Positions 20,904-32,203 of a stretch of 64,000 bases of DNA are shown here, in pieces. This DNA comes from Batillaria attramentaria (lineage: Eukaryota > Mollusca > Gastropoda > Batillariidae), in assembly GCA_018292915.2 (NCBI GenBank), contig JACVVK020000193.1, positions 892,001-956,000 on the forward strand, given 5' to 3'. Below the pieces are notes generated by a model. The model saw nothing but the letters and a program-made list of their open reading frames with translations. It was not told the origin of the DNA and did not search any database. Within the stretch, counting starts at the first letter, position 1, and every line of letters starts with the position of its first letter. Position numbers and translations under genes: made by a program.

Positions 20904-21508
20904 TGATCATTACATAGCCCATGATGCCCATGATGGGTGTTTGCCTTTATGCTACCATTTGTATACTGTCATACAGTTCCATCCCCTCCAACTTCAGTTC
21001 CATTCCATGGGACTTCTTTAAAACCTAGATATACTATCAACACTGGATCTATACAGGTCTATCTTCTTATAATAATGTCGTCCAATACAAACTTAAGATT
21101 TCTATCATTTAACTGCAACGGAATTGGTGACTGCATAAAGCGTAAGAATGTCTTTTATTATTTAAGGCAGCAGAATGGGAATATATTTCTTCTACAGGAA
21201 ACCCACTTAACTCTGATCATTATATCACCCCATGATGGGTGCTTGCCTTTATGCTGCCATTACTGTCATACAGTTCCATCCTTTCCAACATCAGTTCCAT
21301 TCAATGGGACCTCTTTAAAATCTAGATATACTATCAACACTGGATCTACATCTATCTTCTAATAATAATGTCGTCCAATACAAACTTAAGAATTCTATCA
21401 TTCAATTGCAACGGAATTGGTGACTATATAAAGCGTAAGGATGTTTTTCATTATTTAAGGCAGCAGAATGGGAACATATTTCTTCTACAGGAAACCCACT
21501 TAACTAGT
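20904..21508 (+). repeat. ~305-bp tandem duplication covering the start of LINE ORF2
   Basis: Unit 1 (20904-21213) and unit 2 (21214-21508) are direct neighbours. Each runs from CTGATCATTA, CATGATGGGTG, ACAGTTCCATC and TATACTATCAACACTGGATC to ATGTCGTCCAATACAAAC and CTACAGGAAACCCACTTAAC. The first ~40 codons of the endonuclease are therefore present twice, and only the second leads into the full ORF2. Confidence 0.85.
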
Positions 21509-24500
21509 GACATGGAGAACAGGGTGAGGGCAACCTGGGGGTTTGATTGTTATCTTTGTGGTGCTGACACTAATAGTAAAGGGGTGGCAATATTAATTAA
21601 CAATAACTTTGAGCACAAAGTGTTAAATGTAATTAGAGATGTCAATGGGTGTTATATCTTGCTTGACATTGAAGTGATTGGGAAACGCCTAACACTTCTA
21701 AACATCTATGGGCCCAGTAACTGTGACTCGCCCGCTTTCTTTGATAAGGTCACCGAGGAGATTGATGCGGTTGGAAACGAGGAAGTAATTCTTGGTGGTG
21801 ATTGGAACTTAGTCTTGAATCCTGATCTTGATACTTTTCGCTACCGTAGAGTTAATCACCCTAGGGCTGGATCAAGGGTACGAGATATGATGTCACTACA
21901 CAACTTAGTAGATGTCTGGAGAGAACTTCACCCTGAGAAGCGTTATTACACATGGAGAAGATTCAATACGACTCAGCAGGGTCGCCTTGACTTCTTCCTC
22001 ATATCTCAGAGTCTGTTAGAAAATATTAAAGGAGCAAATATATTACCAGGCTACCGCTCCGACCATGCATTCACTACCCTAGACTTTAAGTTAGGATTCA
22101 AAAGGAAAGCAAGGCCTTTTTGGAAATTCAATAACACTTTACTTCATGATAAGAACCATGCACAACAAATAAAGGCAACAATTACAAACTTGAAAAAACA
22201 ATATGGCATCCCCCTATACAATATGGAAAACATTCACAAAGTTAATGAAGAATTGCAATTGACAATTAACGACCAACTTTTTTTAAAAATGATCTTGATG
22301 GAAGTCCGTGGCAAAACTATCTCATATGCCTCGTACAAAAAAAAGAACGACTCAGAAAGGGAAAAAATATTGACAAAGGAAATATCAGATCTTGAAAGAC
22401 ATGTCTGTGATGAAAATGTTAATATACTAGAAACTAAAAGAACAGAGCTACAGGAATTAAGAAACAAGAAAATACAGGGCATTATAACAAGATCCAGAGC
22501 CACATGGATTAACCAAGGGCAAAAAACAACAAGCTATTTTTGCCAGTTAGAAAGTAGAAACTTTACTGAGAAAGCAATACACTTTTTGGAAAAAGAAAAT
22601 GGGGAAACAATCTTTGACCAAGATGCCATTACAGAGGAGACAAAGTGCTTTTATGAGAACTTATACAAGTCAAGGAAAGATAGCCTAAGTGATGTTGATC
22701 TTGCAACAGTTGTTACTGCCCCCGTTTTGTCCAATGAAGAAAAGGAATCACTAGAGGGCCCAATAACAAAACAAGAGGTGCTGCGCAGTCTGAAAAATAT
22801 GAAGAATAATAAGAGTCCTGGCACTGATGGTTTCACAACTGAACTCTATAAATTCTTTTGGAACGACATTGGTACTTTCTTAGTACGGGCTATAAATTAT
22901 GGTTTTACCACGGGTGAATTGTCAGTTAGCCAGAGACAAGGTATGATTACTTGCATACCCAAAGACGGTAAACCAAAAAAATATTTTAAAAATTGGCGTC
23001 CAATCTCATTATTAAATACGTCATACAAACTGGCATCAGCATGCATAGCCAATCGACTTAAATCTGTTCTTCCCCAATTAATACATGAGGACCAGACAGG
23101 GTTTTTAAAAGACAGATACATAGGGGAAAACATAAGGCTGATATTTGAGATTATGACTCAAACTGAAAAACTAAACATTCCAGGCCTCCTGTTAATGATA
23201 GACTTTGAAAAGGCCTTCGATAGTGTGGCGTGGACTTTTATTCGAAAAGTGATGGACTTATTTAACTTTGGCCCCGATATGAAAAGATGGGTTCATACAA
23301 TGTATACTAACATTAGCACATGTATCTCTGTAAATGGACAATATTCACACTGGTTTAACATAGAACGAGGAGTTAGACAGGGCGACCCGTGTTCACCATA
23401 TCTCTTCCTACTATGTGCAGAAATTCTTTCACTAATGCTACGACAGAATAAAAATATTAAAGGTATTAAGATACGGGACATAAATTCGCTCTTGTCCCAG
23501 TTTGCAGACGATACCACGCTCTTCCTTGACGGTAGTAAGGGCTCCTTTGTACAATGTATGCATACGCTACGGGTTTGAAAATTAATGACGAAAAGACGCA
23601 AGCTGTATGGATTGGAAGTAAAAAACACTCACAAGAAAGGTTCATGGTTGAAAGAAATTTTAAGTGGAATCCGGGTACCTTCACTGTCTTGGGCATAAAG
23701 TTTACAGTAAATTTACGTGACATCGCAAGTATTAACTATGAGAATAAATTAGCGGAAATTCAAAAAGTATTAACAACTTGGTCAAGAAGACAGCTAACAC
23801 CGTTTGGTAAAGTAACAGTTATAAAAACCATTGCACTTTCTAAAATAGTTCATCTACTTATCAACCTCCCTGACTCGCCAGGTGCTTTCATATCGGAATT
23901 AAACAAAAATGTTTTACAATTTCCTATGGGATGGGAAAAGAGGTAGGATAAAAAAATCTATCGTGTGTGCTCCTTACGAGCATGGTGGTTTCAGAATGCT
24001 GGACTTGCTGTCTTTTGTGGCATCCATGAAAATAAGCTGGCTGAGAAGATTATGTGTCAAAGATACTAAGTTAAAAAACTGCTATTTTCCTCATGTCCTG
24101 AATTCAAAACAATGCTTTTATGGGAGGGGAGTATGCAAATATAGTTATTCAGAGATGCCACAGCAGTTTCTGGACTGATGTAGCAAAGCACTACAAAAAG
24201 ATCGCAGCCATCTGTCACCCTGAGACTGTCTCTGAGTTCATCTCTGAGCGTATCCATTACAACATTAATATTATACGGGACAATAAAACGGTACATGTTC
24301 CTGAATGGATTGATGGTGGTATAACTTACGTTAACGCTCTTATCAGTGAAGATGGCAGTTTTCTCACCTTTGATGAGTTTCGGAACAAATATCCACACAT
24401 CTCCACAAACTTTCTTGTTTACTCTGGTATAATTAATGCTATTAAAAAGTATCAACAGAAATGCGGTCTGGAACCTGAATCTGGTGCATCCCCTTCATAT

Positions 24501-25132
24501 CCAAAATTCTGGAGTATGATTCGTAGGGGAGGGAGTAAAGCTATTTACACTTTCCTTACAAAACCTCTCCATGAGGCAGCATGTGTAGAGAAATGGGAGG
24601 AACGATTTGGCAATCTTAATTGGAAAAAATATTTGAACAACCCATTAGGACCACGTTGGATACGCAGTTGCGCTGGTTTCAGCTTAAACTTCTTCACCGC
24701 ATCTTGCCAACAAAAAGATTTCTTTACTTGAGAAAGCTGGCTGATTCCCCTTTGTGTACTTTCTGTGCCTCAACGGAGGAAACGCTGCAACATTTGTTTT
24801 GGGGATGTCCCCACGTCCAATCCTTTTGGAATGATTTTCTCTCCTGGCTCAAAGAAGGTTGTAATCATTGTGATACTTTTAACTTATCAGAAGCTCTAAT
24901 TCTGTTTGGTACGCAACACTTGATGCATACGGACAAACCACTAGATTTACTCATTATTCTGGCAAAATTTCATGTATACAAGTGTAGACTAGGAGAGATA
25001 TTACCTAATATGCTACTTTTTACAAGGACTGTGAAACAACGCTATGCAATTGAAAAATGTACCTACTTCACTAATGATAATTTAGGATTATTTTATAGAC
25101 AGTGGGCTCCCTATCAGCGTCTGGTCACCTAA
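21368..25132 (+). pseudogene. LINE ORF2 (endonuclease-reverse transcriptase), frameshifted
   Basis: N-terminal APE endonuclease: LSFNCNGIGD with the catalytic Asn, LLQETHLTSD with Glu, LGGDWNLVLN, GRLDFFLIS and RSDHAFT with the terminal Asp-His. Reverse transcriptase: NNKSPGTDGFTTELYKFFW, NWRPISLLNTSYK, LLMIDFEKAFDSVAW, ERGVRQGDPCSPYLF and the active site QFADDTTLFLDG. The frame breaks just after this (about 23555-23570) and continues ATGLKINDEKTQAVWIGSK. Further shifts lie near 23925, 24160 and 24640. The last frame ends with a zinc-binding C-terminus (CTFCASTEETLQHLFWGCP), stop at 25130-25132. Typical Tx1/L1 order; inactive as it stands. Between ORF1 and this frame lies ~1.1 kb that I cannot assign. 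Confidence 0.85.
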
Positions 25133-25441
25133 TAATCACCCACGTACCCGGCATATCCCAATTTAAATTACAAAATGTCATAATGCTGCCCTCTCTGCCA
25201 TTACCCCCCCCCCCTTTTTTTTATGCCTTCCCTGTGACCCTTTTTTTTTTTTCTCTCTCTCCTTTCCTTTTACTTTTCTCCCTGTTATCTTCATTTTCTT
25301 TAATGTATGTATGCATGCTTGTGTGTTTTGTAGGGATACATGTACCTTGTTTATCCTGTACAGTGATATATGTCTGTCAAATTTGTCTGTTGTGTCAAAA
25401 TCAAAAAAAGCCAAAACAGAGTAATTAAAAAAAAATAATAA

Positions 25442-26399
25442 TAACTGTACGCCCCCGATAAAAACACCATCTCCTTATCACTAGTCTTATTAATAATCAT
25501 AGGGGTATATATATATATCATATGTGAGTAGGTGAAATTACTGATAGGACTGGCAGTACAGATAGAACTTGAACTGAAAGGGGAAATAACCACTCTTGGG
25601 ACATATATACTAGCAAACCAACAGGGTTGTCTCCCCTATAAAGTTATTGCAGATACATATGTATGCAAGAACCTTGTGTATATATAAAATCACATATGGT
25701 CAAGAGTACAGAGTTGAGTCGAGTGAGTGTGACATGAGTACCCAGTTTTCAGCAAAGTGATAAACAAACTATTTTATATGAATTTGGTGTGTCTTGTCAT
25801 GAGCAATCTTCACCATATCTGATTTTCTCATACAAGTTGTCGATTGGCCGTATTTGAAAAAATAAGTTGTGAGTTTGTACATAACATTAAACACTGTCAC
25901 AGTTTTGCAGACTTGAAATTTCAAGGCAAAAACAAACCAGTGATGTTGTTTGCATTTTGTGTTTTTATTTTGAAGGCTTAACCTTCAACAATATCACAAA
26001 AGAGAAGGAAAGACTCACCAGATGCAAAGAAATGCAATGAAAAAGTGGTGTGAACATAACTTTACGTCAAGCGGCATGTTAAACTGAAATGAGCACCATT
26101 ATGACAGAGTACTGATACTGTTTGGTCAATAAAAACTTCTTAAAAACATTGTTTGGGTTACTCAATAATAATGTAGTGCAATACATGAACAATAATAAAT
26201 GATACGTGAACAGAAATGGATTCAAATGTTTCTGGTTTTCTGCTTGACGGAACATGTCAATAAAACCCTTTAAAAAGCTAAACATTTTATTCCAGTTATT
26301 ATTGTTTCCCAGTAAAATTAAAGACTGACCCTTTGCTAAAACAAAAATAACAGTTGCTACTTCACTGTGTCCCTGAATAAAGTGATCAAAAAAAGAACT
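25442..26399. other. No gene recognised
   Basis: AT-rich sequence after the LINE tail, with a short (TA)n near 25507. From about 26050, faint units of the 195-bp array described next appear (GAACATAACTTTACG at 26055). Confidence 0.4.
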
Positions 26400-26967
26400 G
26401 AGCATGCTTAAACATAACATTACAACGTGACAGACTCATTCAATACTTTTAAAGTCACACAGGAGGAAAAGGTACAAAAAAATACATTACCAGTGACTTT
26501 GTTTTCATGGTAAGTACACCTTACTCACACAAAAATGTATCTAACAGCTTTAACACATGAATTATTACCATATCCAGCTGTCTGAACATAACTTGACACA
26601 CTTGAACACAACATTACACTGTGACAGACAAATTTCAGATAGCTAAAGTCAACCAGAAGGAAAAAGAACAAAACATATCAGTTGTAGTAAGTGTGGTTCA
26701 ATGGGAGGTACTCTTTAACCCCCTCAAAGTATGATTTTAAGCCTAATCCCATAGATAATTGCTATCTCAAGCTACATGAATGTAACTTTACGCAACTTCG
26801 AACATAACACTACACTGTGACAGACTCATTTGAGACTGTCAAAATCAAACAAGAGGAAACGTAACAAAAAAATTTATTAACAGGAAGTGTGCTTTAATCG
26901 AAGCTACACATTCTCTTCACAAAAATATGATTTAAAAGCATAATAAAATTGTTAACTGTCATTATCA
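26400..26967 (+). repeat. ~195-bp tandem array, left part
   Basis: Three clear units are aligned by AACATAACATTAC / GAACACAACATTAC / GAACATAACACTAC followed by GTGACAGAC, at about 26410, 26604 and 26800. Each is followed by a GAGGAAAA-type block and an AAAAATAYATTA block. The array is interrupted by the intact LINE at 26968 and resumes at 32204 with AGTTGCTGGAACTTAACTTG, matching the sequence before each unit. More diverged units (GAACATAA at 32395, 32769, 32947) extend to about 33350. Confidence 0.65.
26954..26967. repeat. Target-site duplication, left copy, of the intact LINE
   Basis: AACTGTCATTATCA, repeated exactly at 32204-32217 right after the poly(A) tail. A perfect 14-bp duplication is what target-primed reverse transcription by an L1-type element leaves. 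Confidence 0.9.
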
Positions 26968-27176
26968 CTTGGGTGAGCGCACTTCGTGGCGAGCGGTCAC
27001 GTTTTTTGCGCTCTCTGACTGCAGCAAGCGGGTCAGTGCTGAGCTGTGTTGACCGCTGAGTTTGTAGTATTCACGCACCGATACTGAGCCCGGCTACGTT
27101 TTCTTTCGCCGGTCGGTTTGTACTGTTTTTCTTGTTTCTTGTTTCGTTTTACCTTGGACATTACCAGTAAAGCAAG

Positions 27177-28214
27177 ATGTCTACAGCACTGCCTGTTTTC
27201 CTGAAAAGGCGAGATATTCCAGATGCGATGGAGCAGCGTCCTACAGTCTTGGAAATGTGTCTAGCCGCAGAGCGTACCGCCGGTGTGGGCACCGTCGTCG
27301 GCGCACAAGAGATCAGAGGTTTGTGGAGAATCTACCCTACCACCCGTGAGGCAAGGAACGAGCTTCTAATCAAAGGCATACGGTTACGGAACGTAACTCT
27401 GCAGGTATGTGAAAATAACCCTTACACACTCCGAGACAACACCGGAGAAGAAAAACCCTCCACAAAAGTGTACATAGACAGGTTGCCCATTTCTGTAGCC
27501 GACTCGGAGATTGAACATTCTCTCTCTGCTATAGGGTGTGAGTTGAGGTCAGAAATAAAACATGAGAGAGCGAGGGACAATGACAACAAGCTCACCCGGT
27601 TTCTAACAGGACGAAGGTTTGTTTTCATAACAGTGCCAACAACCCCCCTTGAAAAGACTATGACTGTCAGCTTCTTCTCGGCTTCCGTTTACCACAAAGA
27701 GCAAGCAAAGCGCAAATTGGTTTGCTCAAAGTGTTTGGAAGAAGGGCACCATGTATCAGGGTGCACGAACAAGGTTGTGTGCCGAGCATGCAGAGAGAGT
27801 GGACACAAGCGAGGTGACCCAGCATGTGAGTTTGCTACACGCACGGACATCATTTCGCCAGTGCTGCAGCAGACAGAAGCAGGTAGAGAGAGGCCCGACG
27901 TAGAGGGTGTAGGTCAGGGGTCAGGGGCGGTGGAGACGTCTAATACGGCGGTCGAAACTACAGCTCTAAACAGTGACGCCCGAGGGTCCGCGCGTGCCAA
28001 GCTGCGACAGAGTAGCATCTCCTCATCGCTCGGTATCGTCCCGCCGCGTAGCCGTTCGGAGTCCGTGAAACGCCGCCGACCGACAGACAAGAGCAGCCCA
28101 GAGAGTCACAAGCATTCACGTCAGGCCCTGCACGCTCAGCGACGCATCTCTGACCGACTTACCGCTCTTGCAAACGATCACGATGACTACGACGACGACG
28201 ACTCCGTGAAGTGA
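27177..28214 (+). CDS. LINE ORF1: RNA-binding protein with two CCHC zinc knuckles
   Basis: 345-residue gag-like protein of the intact LINE, expected to bind element RNA in the retrotransposition particle. Residues about 95-165 (KVYIDRLPISVADSEIE ... RFVFITVPTTPLEKTM) look like an RRM-type fold. Two zinc knuckles follow at about residues 183-217: CSKCLEEGHHVSGC and CRACRESGHKRGDPAC, both C-x2-C-x4-H-x(4-5)-C. The C-terminal third is polar and basic (RSRSESVKRRRPTDK) and ends in an Asp-rich patch (DDYDDDDSVK). This differs from the coiled-coil ORF1 of the other LINE, so the two belong to separate lineages. The start at 27177 (AAGATGTC) is the first ATG of the frame after the GC-rich leader. Confidence 0.9.
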   Translation: MSTALPVFLKRRDIPDAMEQRPTVLEMCLAAERTAGVGTVVGAQEIRGLWRIYPTTREARNELLIKGIRLRNVTLQVCENNPYTLRDNTGEEKPSTKVYIDRLPISVADSEIEHSLSAIGCELRSEIKHERARDNDNKLTRFLTGRRFVFITVPTTPLEKTMTVSFFSASVYHKEQAKRKLVCSKCLEEGHHVSGCTNKVVCRACRESGHKRGDPACEFATRTDIISPVLQQTEAGRERPDVEGVGQGSGAVETSNTAVETTALNSDARGSARAKLRQSSISSSLGIVPPRSRSESVKRRRPTDKSSPESHKHSRQALHAQRRISDRLTALANDHDDYDDDDSVK

Positions 28215-28311
28215 TCTTGCCCAATTATCACTTGACTTCCTGACGACCCAAGCCCGTCCCCCGGACATTCCGATTGATTTGTGATGTAATTATTTACTTT
28301 ATTTACTTTAA

Positions 28312-31300
28312 ATGGACATCCTTCAAATAATTTCGTTGAATGTACGTGGACTACGAAATAGAGTGAAACGAAAAAAGCTATTTAGACTTTTCAAGGAAAA
28401 AAAGTATGATATAATATGCTTACAAGAAACTTATATTACCCAGAATGTAGCAGATGCATGGAAGAATGAATGGGGAGGGGAGTTAGTGTATTCTGTTGGG
28501 TCTACACACAGCAAAGGACAAGTAATATTGATAAGAAAGCACTTTCCGTTTGAATGGTCCTCTCATGTTACTGATTCCAGGATCTTGGCAATCAACGTGA
28601 GAGTTGAAAACGAAGAAACCTGTGTGTTTAATGTATATGCACCCAGTCAAAAAGACAATAGAGATTTTTTTCACTTCTTAACAAGAACAATACAAAATTG
28701 CAACTATGAACGCATTATTGTATGTGGCGATTTTAATGCAGTCATGAACAATGATCTCGACATAATAAGTGGAGAGAAACATCCCTCGGCCGTGGTAAAT
28801 GATTTCAATAGTTTTAAAAATGAGTGCGAACTCACTGATCTATGGAGAGTAAATAACCCAGACACCCGGGAGTACACCTGGTCGAGAAAAACTAATGACA
28901 ATTTCGTCGCCCGGAGATTGGACTACATATTCGTAAATGACGCAGCTTTGGACAAAGCATCGGAGATTAATTTTTTCTCTGTACCTACGTCGGACCATAG
29001 GGGAATTTTTCTCTGTTTACGATTTGATAAAATAAAAAGAGGTCCAGGCTACTGGAAGTTCAATAACTCCTTACTCAGAGAGAAAAAATTTATTGATAAA
29101 ATGAATCTAGTTATTGACACTTTTCTCAATTGTGAAATCTACGAAAAAGCAGAACAAAAATGGGAGATGCTGAAATTAAAAATTAAAACTGAATCAATTG
29201 AATATAGCAAAAATCGTGCAATCCACAAAAAGAATAGATATGTTGAGTTATCAGCAAAACTTAATGAATGTGAGACCCGTTTAGCGAAAGAACCCCAAAA
29301 CGCCCTTTTGCTACAAAATCGGGAAAATCTGAAATTTTCATTAGATCTTTTGGAACATGAACGTCTAAAGAGTGCTCAGACCAGATCCAAAGTAAAATGG
29401 ATTGAGGAGGGGGAAAAAAACACAAAATATTTCTTAAATCTAGAAAAATCTCGTGCAAATGCAAAATTATTTTCTAGCATTGAGACGGAAAATGGAACTT
29501 TTTTGACGGACCAATTAGACATTTTAACAGAACAAAAACGTTATTTTGAAACTCTGTACAATCGAGATACGTCTGACGCTCCGATTGAAAACAAGGTTGA
29601 TGCATTTATAAAAGACTGTAATGTCCCATGCTTATCAGAAGAGGAAATGAAAAATTGTGAGGGTTTGATAACAGTTGAAGAAGCCTCACAGGCTTTAAAA
29701 ATGTTAAAAAATGGTTCTTCCCCAGGCTTAGATGGACTCACCACAGAATTCCTTAAGTTCTTTTGGTCAAAACTCAGAAACGTTATCGTCCAGTCTTTTA
29801 ACGAATCCTTCCAAAATGGATCCTTGTCATACACCCAAACATCTGCAGTTCTGACACTGATACACAAAGGTAAAAATCTTCCGAAAAACAAGCTTTCAAA
29901 TTGGAGACCAATTTCATTAACTAATACAGATTATAAAATCTTGGCAAAATGTCTTGCTAGTAGAGTGTGTAAAGTTATTGACAAGTTGGTACATGGAGAT
30001 CAGGTTGGGTACATCAAAGGAAGAAATGTATCAACTACTATACGAACTATTGATGATGTGATAGAATACTGTAAGATTAAAAAAAAGACTGGTATTTTAC
30101 TAGCGCTGGATTTCCAAAAAGCTTTTGACAATATCTCCAAAAAATACATGCTGTATGCTTTTAGAAAATTTGGTTTTGGTGAAAACTTCATACATTGGGT
30201 CTATACATTATTTAATCAAACAAGAAGCTGTATTGGTTACAACGGATGGCTGTCTGACGACTTCGAAATTAAATCCGGAATTAGACAGGGTTGCCCATTT
30301 TCATGTCTTGCCTTCACTATCGGCATAGAACTTCTGGCAATACGGTTTAGGCAAAGTGAAAACGTCAAAGGTCTAGCTTTCGATACACAACGTATAATAA
30401 AGACCCTGCTGTATGCAGATGACGTTACTATGTTCCTGCGAGACATACAGGATATACAGAGTGTCTTACAAACATTAGAAATATTTTCAGTATTTTCAGG
30501 ATTAAGTTTAAACAAACATAAAACGGAAGCCATGTGGCTTGGTGGTGGTGGAAATGATGGTGGAGGTGGGAATGATGGTGAATTGGGACTTAGGTGGGTG
30601 AAACAAATTAAAATTTTGGGTATATACTTTAGCAGCAACTGCTGTGCTTCCGAAATTGAACTCAATTGGAAGGAACGAATGATAAAAATTAAGCAGATTA
30701 TTTCAAGCTGGGAAAAAAGGAACTTGGGACTTTTAGCAAAATTATGCATTATCAAAAGCTATCTCATATCTCAGTTCATACATGTAATGCAAGCAATACG
30801 TATTCCTGACGGCGCTTTGAAAGAAATAAATACTATCTTATACAGATTCCTGTGGAGAAAAAAGAACTGTAACAAAAAAGCATTTGAAAAAGTTAAAAGA
30901 GTGGTAATAAACAGCGAAACAGAAAAGGGAGGTATAAAAATGATCGACATGTGCATCATGCAGCAATCATTTCTCTGCAATTGGATGATAAATCTCTCCA
31001 ACACAAATCCAGACACTACATGGACACAGATTCCGAATATATGGTTGAGCAATTTTGGGGTAAATTTAGCGTGTTTTAATAATCCCATTGAGTATTCCAG
31101 ATTTAAAGGGCTTGAGTTTGTGAAATCAACTTTCTGGACCTCAGTAATACGATCCTGGTTAACGCACAACACAACTCCAAGGACAAGTACTGAATTTAAT
31201 ATGATGTGCATATGGAACAATGATCGTATATTGTATCAGTCGAAACCTATTTACTTTAGAAGATGGGCCAAGAAAGGTATTACCTATGTAAATGACTTAC

Positions 31301-32025
31301 TACTGGCAAATGGTATGATGTCTCTGTTACAAATTGAACAGTTAATTGGTCCATCACCTAGCTTATGTTTAGAATATATAGTAGTATCTTCCGCCGTTAC
31401 AAAGTTCTTAAAAGAAAACCCAGACTATGTACAAATGCAAACAGAAAAGCAAATGGCTCTTTGTCTCAATGGAGAAAAGATTACCTCAGCCAAAAACATT
31501 CGTAAACAGATTGTACAGAAACGTTACAGCCCACCCTGTGTTATTCGCTTTTGGCGTTACAAGTTTAACATCGATATTAACCAAGCCCATTGGAAACTAG
31601 CATATCAGACTACAAAAGAAACAAGATTACGTGAGTTACAATGGAAAATTTTGCACAATATTTATCCTACTAATATTCTTTTGTATAAGATAGGAATAAC
31701 TGAAAGTAAAAACTGTCCATTTTGTCCAGACCAGGTTGACTATATTGAGCATTTTTTCTTTGAATGTAAGCGTGTGAAGGTATTATGGAAACACATTGAA
31801 AATATTATTAATTGTAAATTTGGGCACTGTATTGTTTTGAATTCTGTACATGTACTATTTGGGATAACGGACAAGGGCGGCATCTCTAAGGAGAGATGTC
31901 AGTTTCTTAATCATGTAATTTTAATTGGCAAAATGTGTATAAGTAAATACAGGTACGGTACACCAACAAACATAATAAGCTTGTTCGAAAATGAAGCTCA
32001 CTTAAGACATCTGTCCATGCACTAA
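28312..32025 (+). CDS. LINE ORF2: endonuclease-reverse transcriptase, intact
   Basis: 1237-residue protein that nicks target DNA and reverse-transcribes the element RNA. The APE endonuclease occupies residues 1-235 with Asn10 (SLNVRG), Glu39 (LQETYIT), Asp140/Asn142 (CGDFNAV), RRLDYIFV and Asp228/His229 (TSDHRG), all catalytic positions kept. The reverse transcriptase lies at about 450-760: SSPGLDGLTTEFLKFFW, NWRPISLTNTDYK, ILLALDFQKAFD, IKSGIRQGCPFSC and the active site LLYADDVTMF (YADD 701-704). A Gly/Asn-rich insertion (GGGGNDGGGGNDG) at about 745 is peculiar. The C-terminal zinc-binding segment CPFCPDQVDYIEHFFFECKR starts at about residue 1135. Length and order match Tx1/L1 ORF2. Probably functional. 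Confidence 0.95.
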   Translation: MDILQIISLNVRGLRNRVKRKKLFRLFKEKKYDIICLQETYITQNVADAWKNEWGGELVYSVGSTHSKGQVILIRKHFPFEWSSHVTDSRILAINVRVENEETCVFNVYAPSQKDNRDFFHFLTRTIQNCNYERIIVCGDFNAVMNNDLDIISGEKHPSAVVNDFNSFKNECELTDLWRVNNPDTREYTWSRKTNDNFVARRLDYIFVNDAALDKASEINFFSVPTSDHRGIFLCLRFDKIKRGPGYWKFNNSLLREKKFIDKMNLVIDTFLNCEIYEKAEQKWEMLKLKIKTESIEYSKNRAIHKKNRYVELSAKLNECETRLAKEPQNALLLQNRENLKFSLDLLEHERLKSAQTRSKVKWIEEGEKNTKYFLNLEKSRANAKLFSSIETENGTFLTDQLDILTEQKRYFETLYNRDTSDAPIENKVDAFIKDCNVPCLSEEEMKNCEGLITVEEASQALKMLKNGSSPGLDGLTTEFLKFFWSKLRNVIVQSFNESFQNGSLSYTQTSAVLTLIHKGKNLPKNKLSNWRPISLTNTDYKILAKCLASRVCKVIDKLVHGDQVGYIKGRNVSTTIRTIDDVIEYCKIKKKTGILLALDFQKAFDNISKKYMLYAFRKFGFGENFIHWVYTLFNQTRSCIGYNGWLSDDFEIKSGIRQGCPFSCLAFTIGIELLAIRFRQSENVKGLAFDTQRIIKTLLYADDVTMFLRDIQDIQSVLQTLEIFSVFSGLSLNKHKTEAMWLGGGGNDGGGGNDGELGLRWVKQIKILGIYFSSNCCASEIELNWKERMIKIKQIISSWEKRNLGLLAKLCIIKSYLISQFIHVMQAIRIPDGALKEINTILYRFLWRKKNCNKKAFEKVKRVVINSETEKGGIKMIDMCIMQQSFLCNWMINLSNTNPDTTWTQIPNIWLSNFGVNLACFNNPIEYSRFKGLEFVKSTFWTSVIRSWLTHNTTPRTSTEFNMMCIWNNDRILYQSKPIYFRRWAKKGITYVNDLLLANGMMSLLQIEQLIGPSPSLCLEYIVVSSAVTKFLKENPDYVQMQTEKQMALCLNGEKITSAKNIRKQIVQKRYSPPCVIRFWRYKFNIDINQAHWKLAYQTTKETRLRELQWKILHNIYPTNILLYKIGITESKNCPFCPDQVDYIEHFFFECKRVKVLWKHIENIINCKFGHCIVLNSVHVLFGITDKGGISKERCQFLNHVILIGKMCISKYRYGTPTNIISLFENEAHLRHLSMH

Positions 32026-32203
32026 TCTCAAAACATTAATTTAAAATCACTGGGGAACCAATGAAGAGAGGCCGATCAGCCAAAAAAAATGTAAAAAATG
32101 AAAAAAAAATGAAAACAAAATAAATAAATAAAAAGGTTTTGAGCGGCCTGCATGCAACTGAGGTTCCAAAAAAAAAAAAAAGAGAAAAAAAAAAAAAAAA
32201 AAA

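Larger units (their letters stand above)
18785..25441 (+). mobile_element. Tx1/L1-like LINE, degenerate (copy 1)
   Basis: Plus-strand non-LTR retrotransposon with an L1-type ORF1 (18785-19756), an ORF2 (21368-25132) broken by four frameshifts, and a 3' UTR ending in an A-rich tail (25427-25441). The 5' UTR boundary is not resolved. The gap between the ORFs (about 1.6 kb) is unusually long and includes a ~300-bp tandem duplication that copies the start of ORF2. No target-site duplication was found. It lies in the proposed first intron of gene B in the opposite orientation. Confidence 0.8.
26968..32203 (+). mobile_element. Intact full-length Tx1/L1-like LINE (copy 2)
   Basis: 5,236-bp element bounded by a perfect 14-bp target-site duplication (26954-26967 and 32204-32217). 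It has a ~209-bp GC-rich 5' UTR beginning CTTGGGTGAGCGCACTTCG, ORF1 at 27177-28214, a 97-bp gap, ORF2 at 28312-32025 without any stop or frameshift, a 178-bp 3' UTR and an A-rich tail (32168-32203). Both frames open plus an undecayed duplication mean a recent insertion. Nothing visible prevents it from being active. It sits inside a ~195-bp tandem array in the proposed first intron of gene B. Confidence 0.95.
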
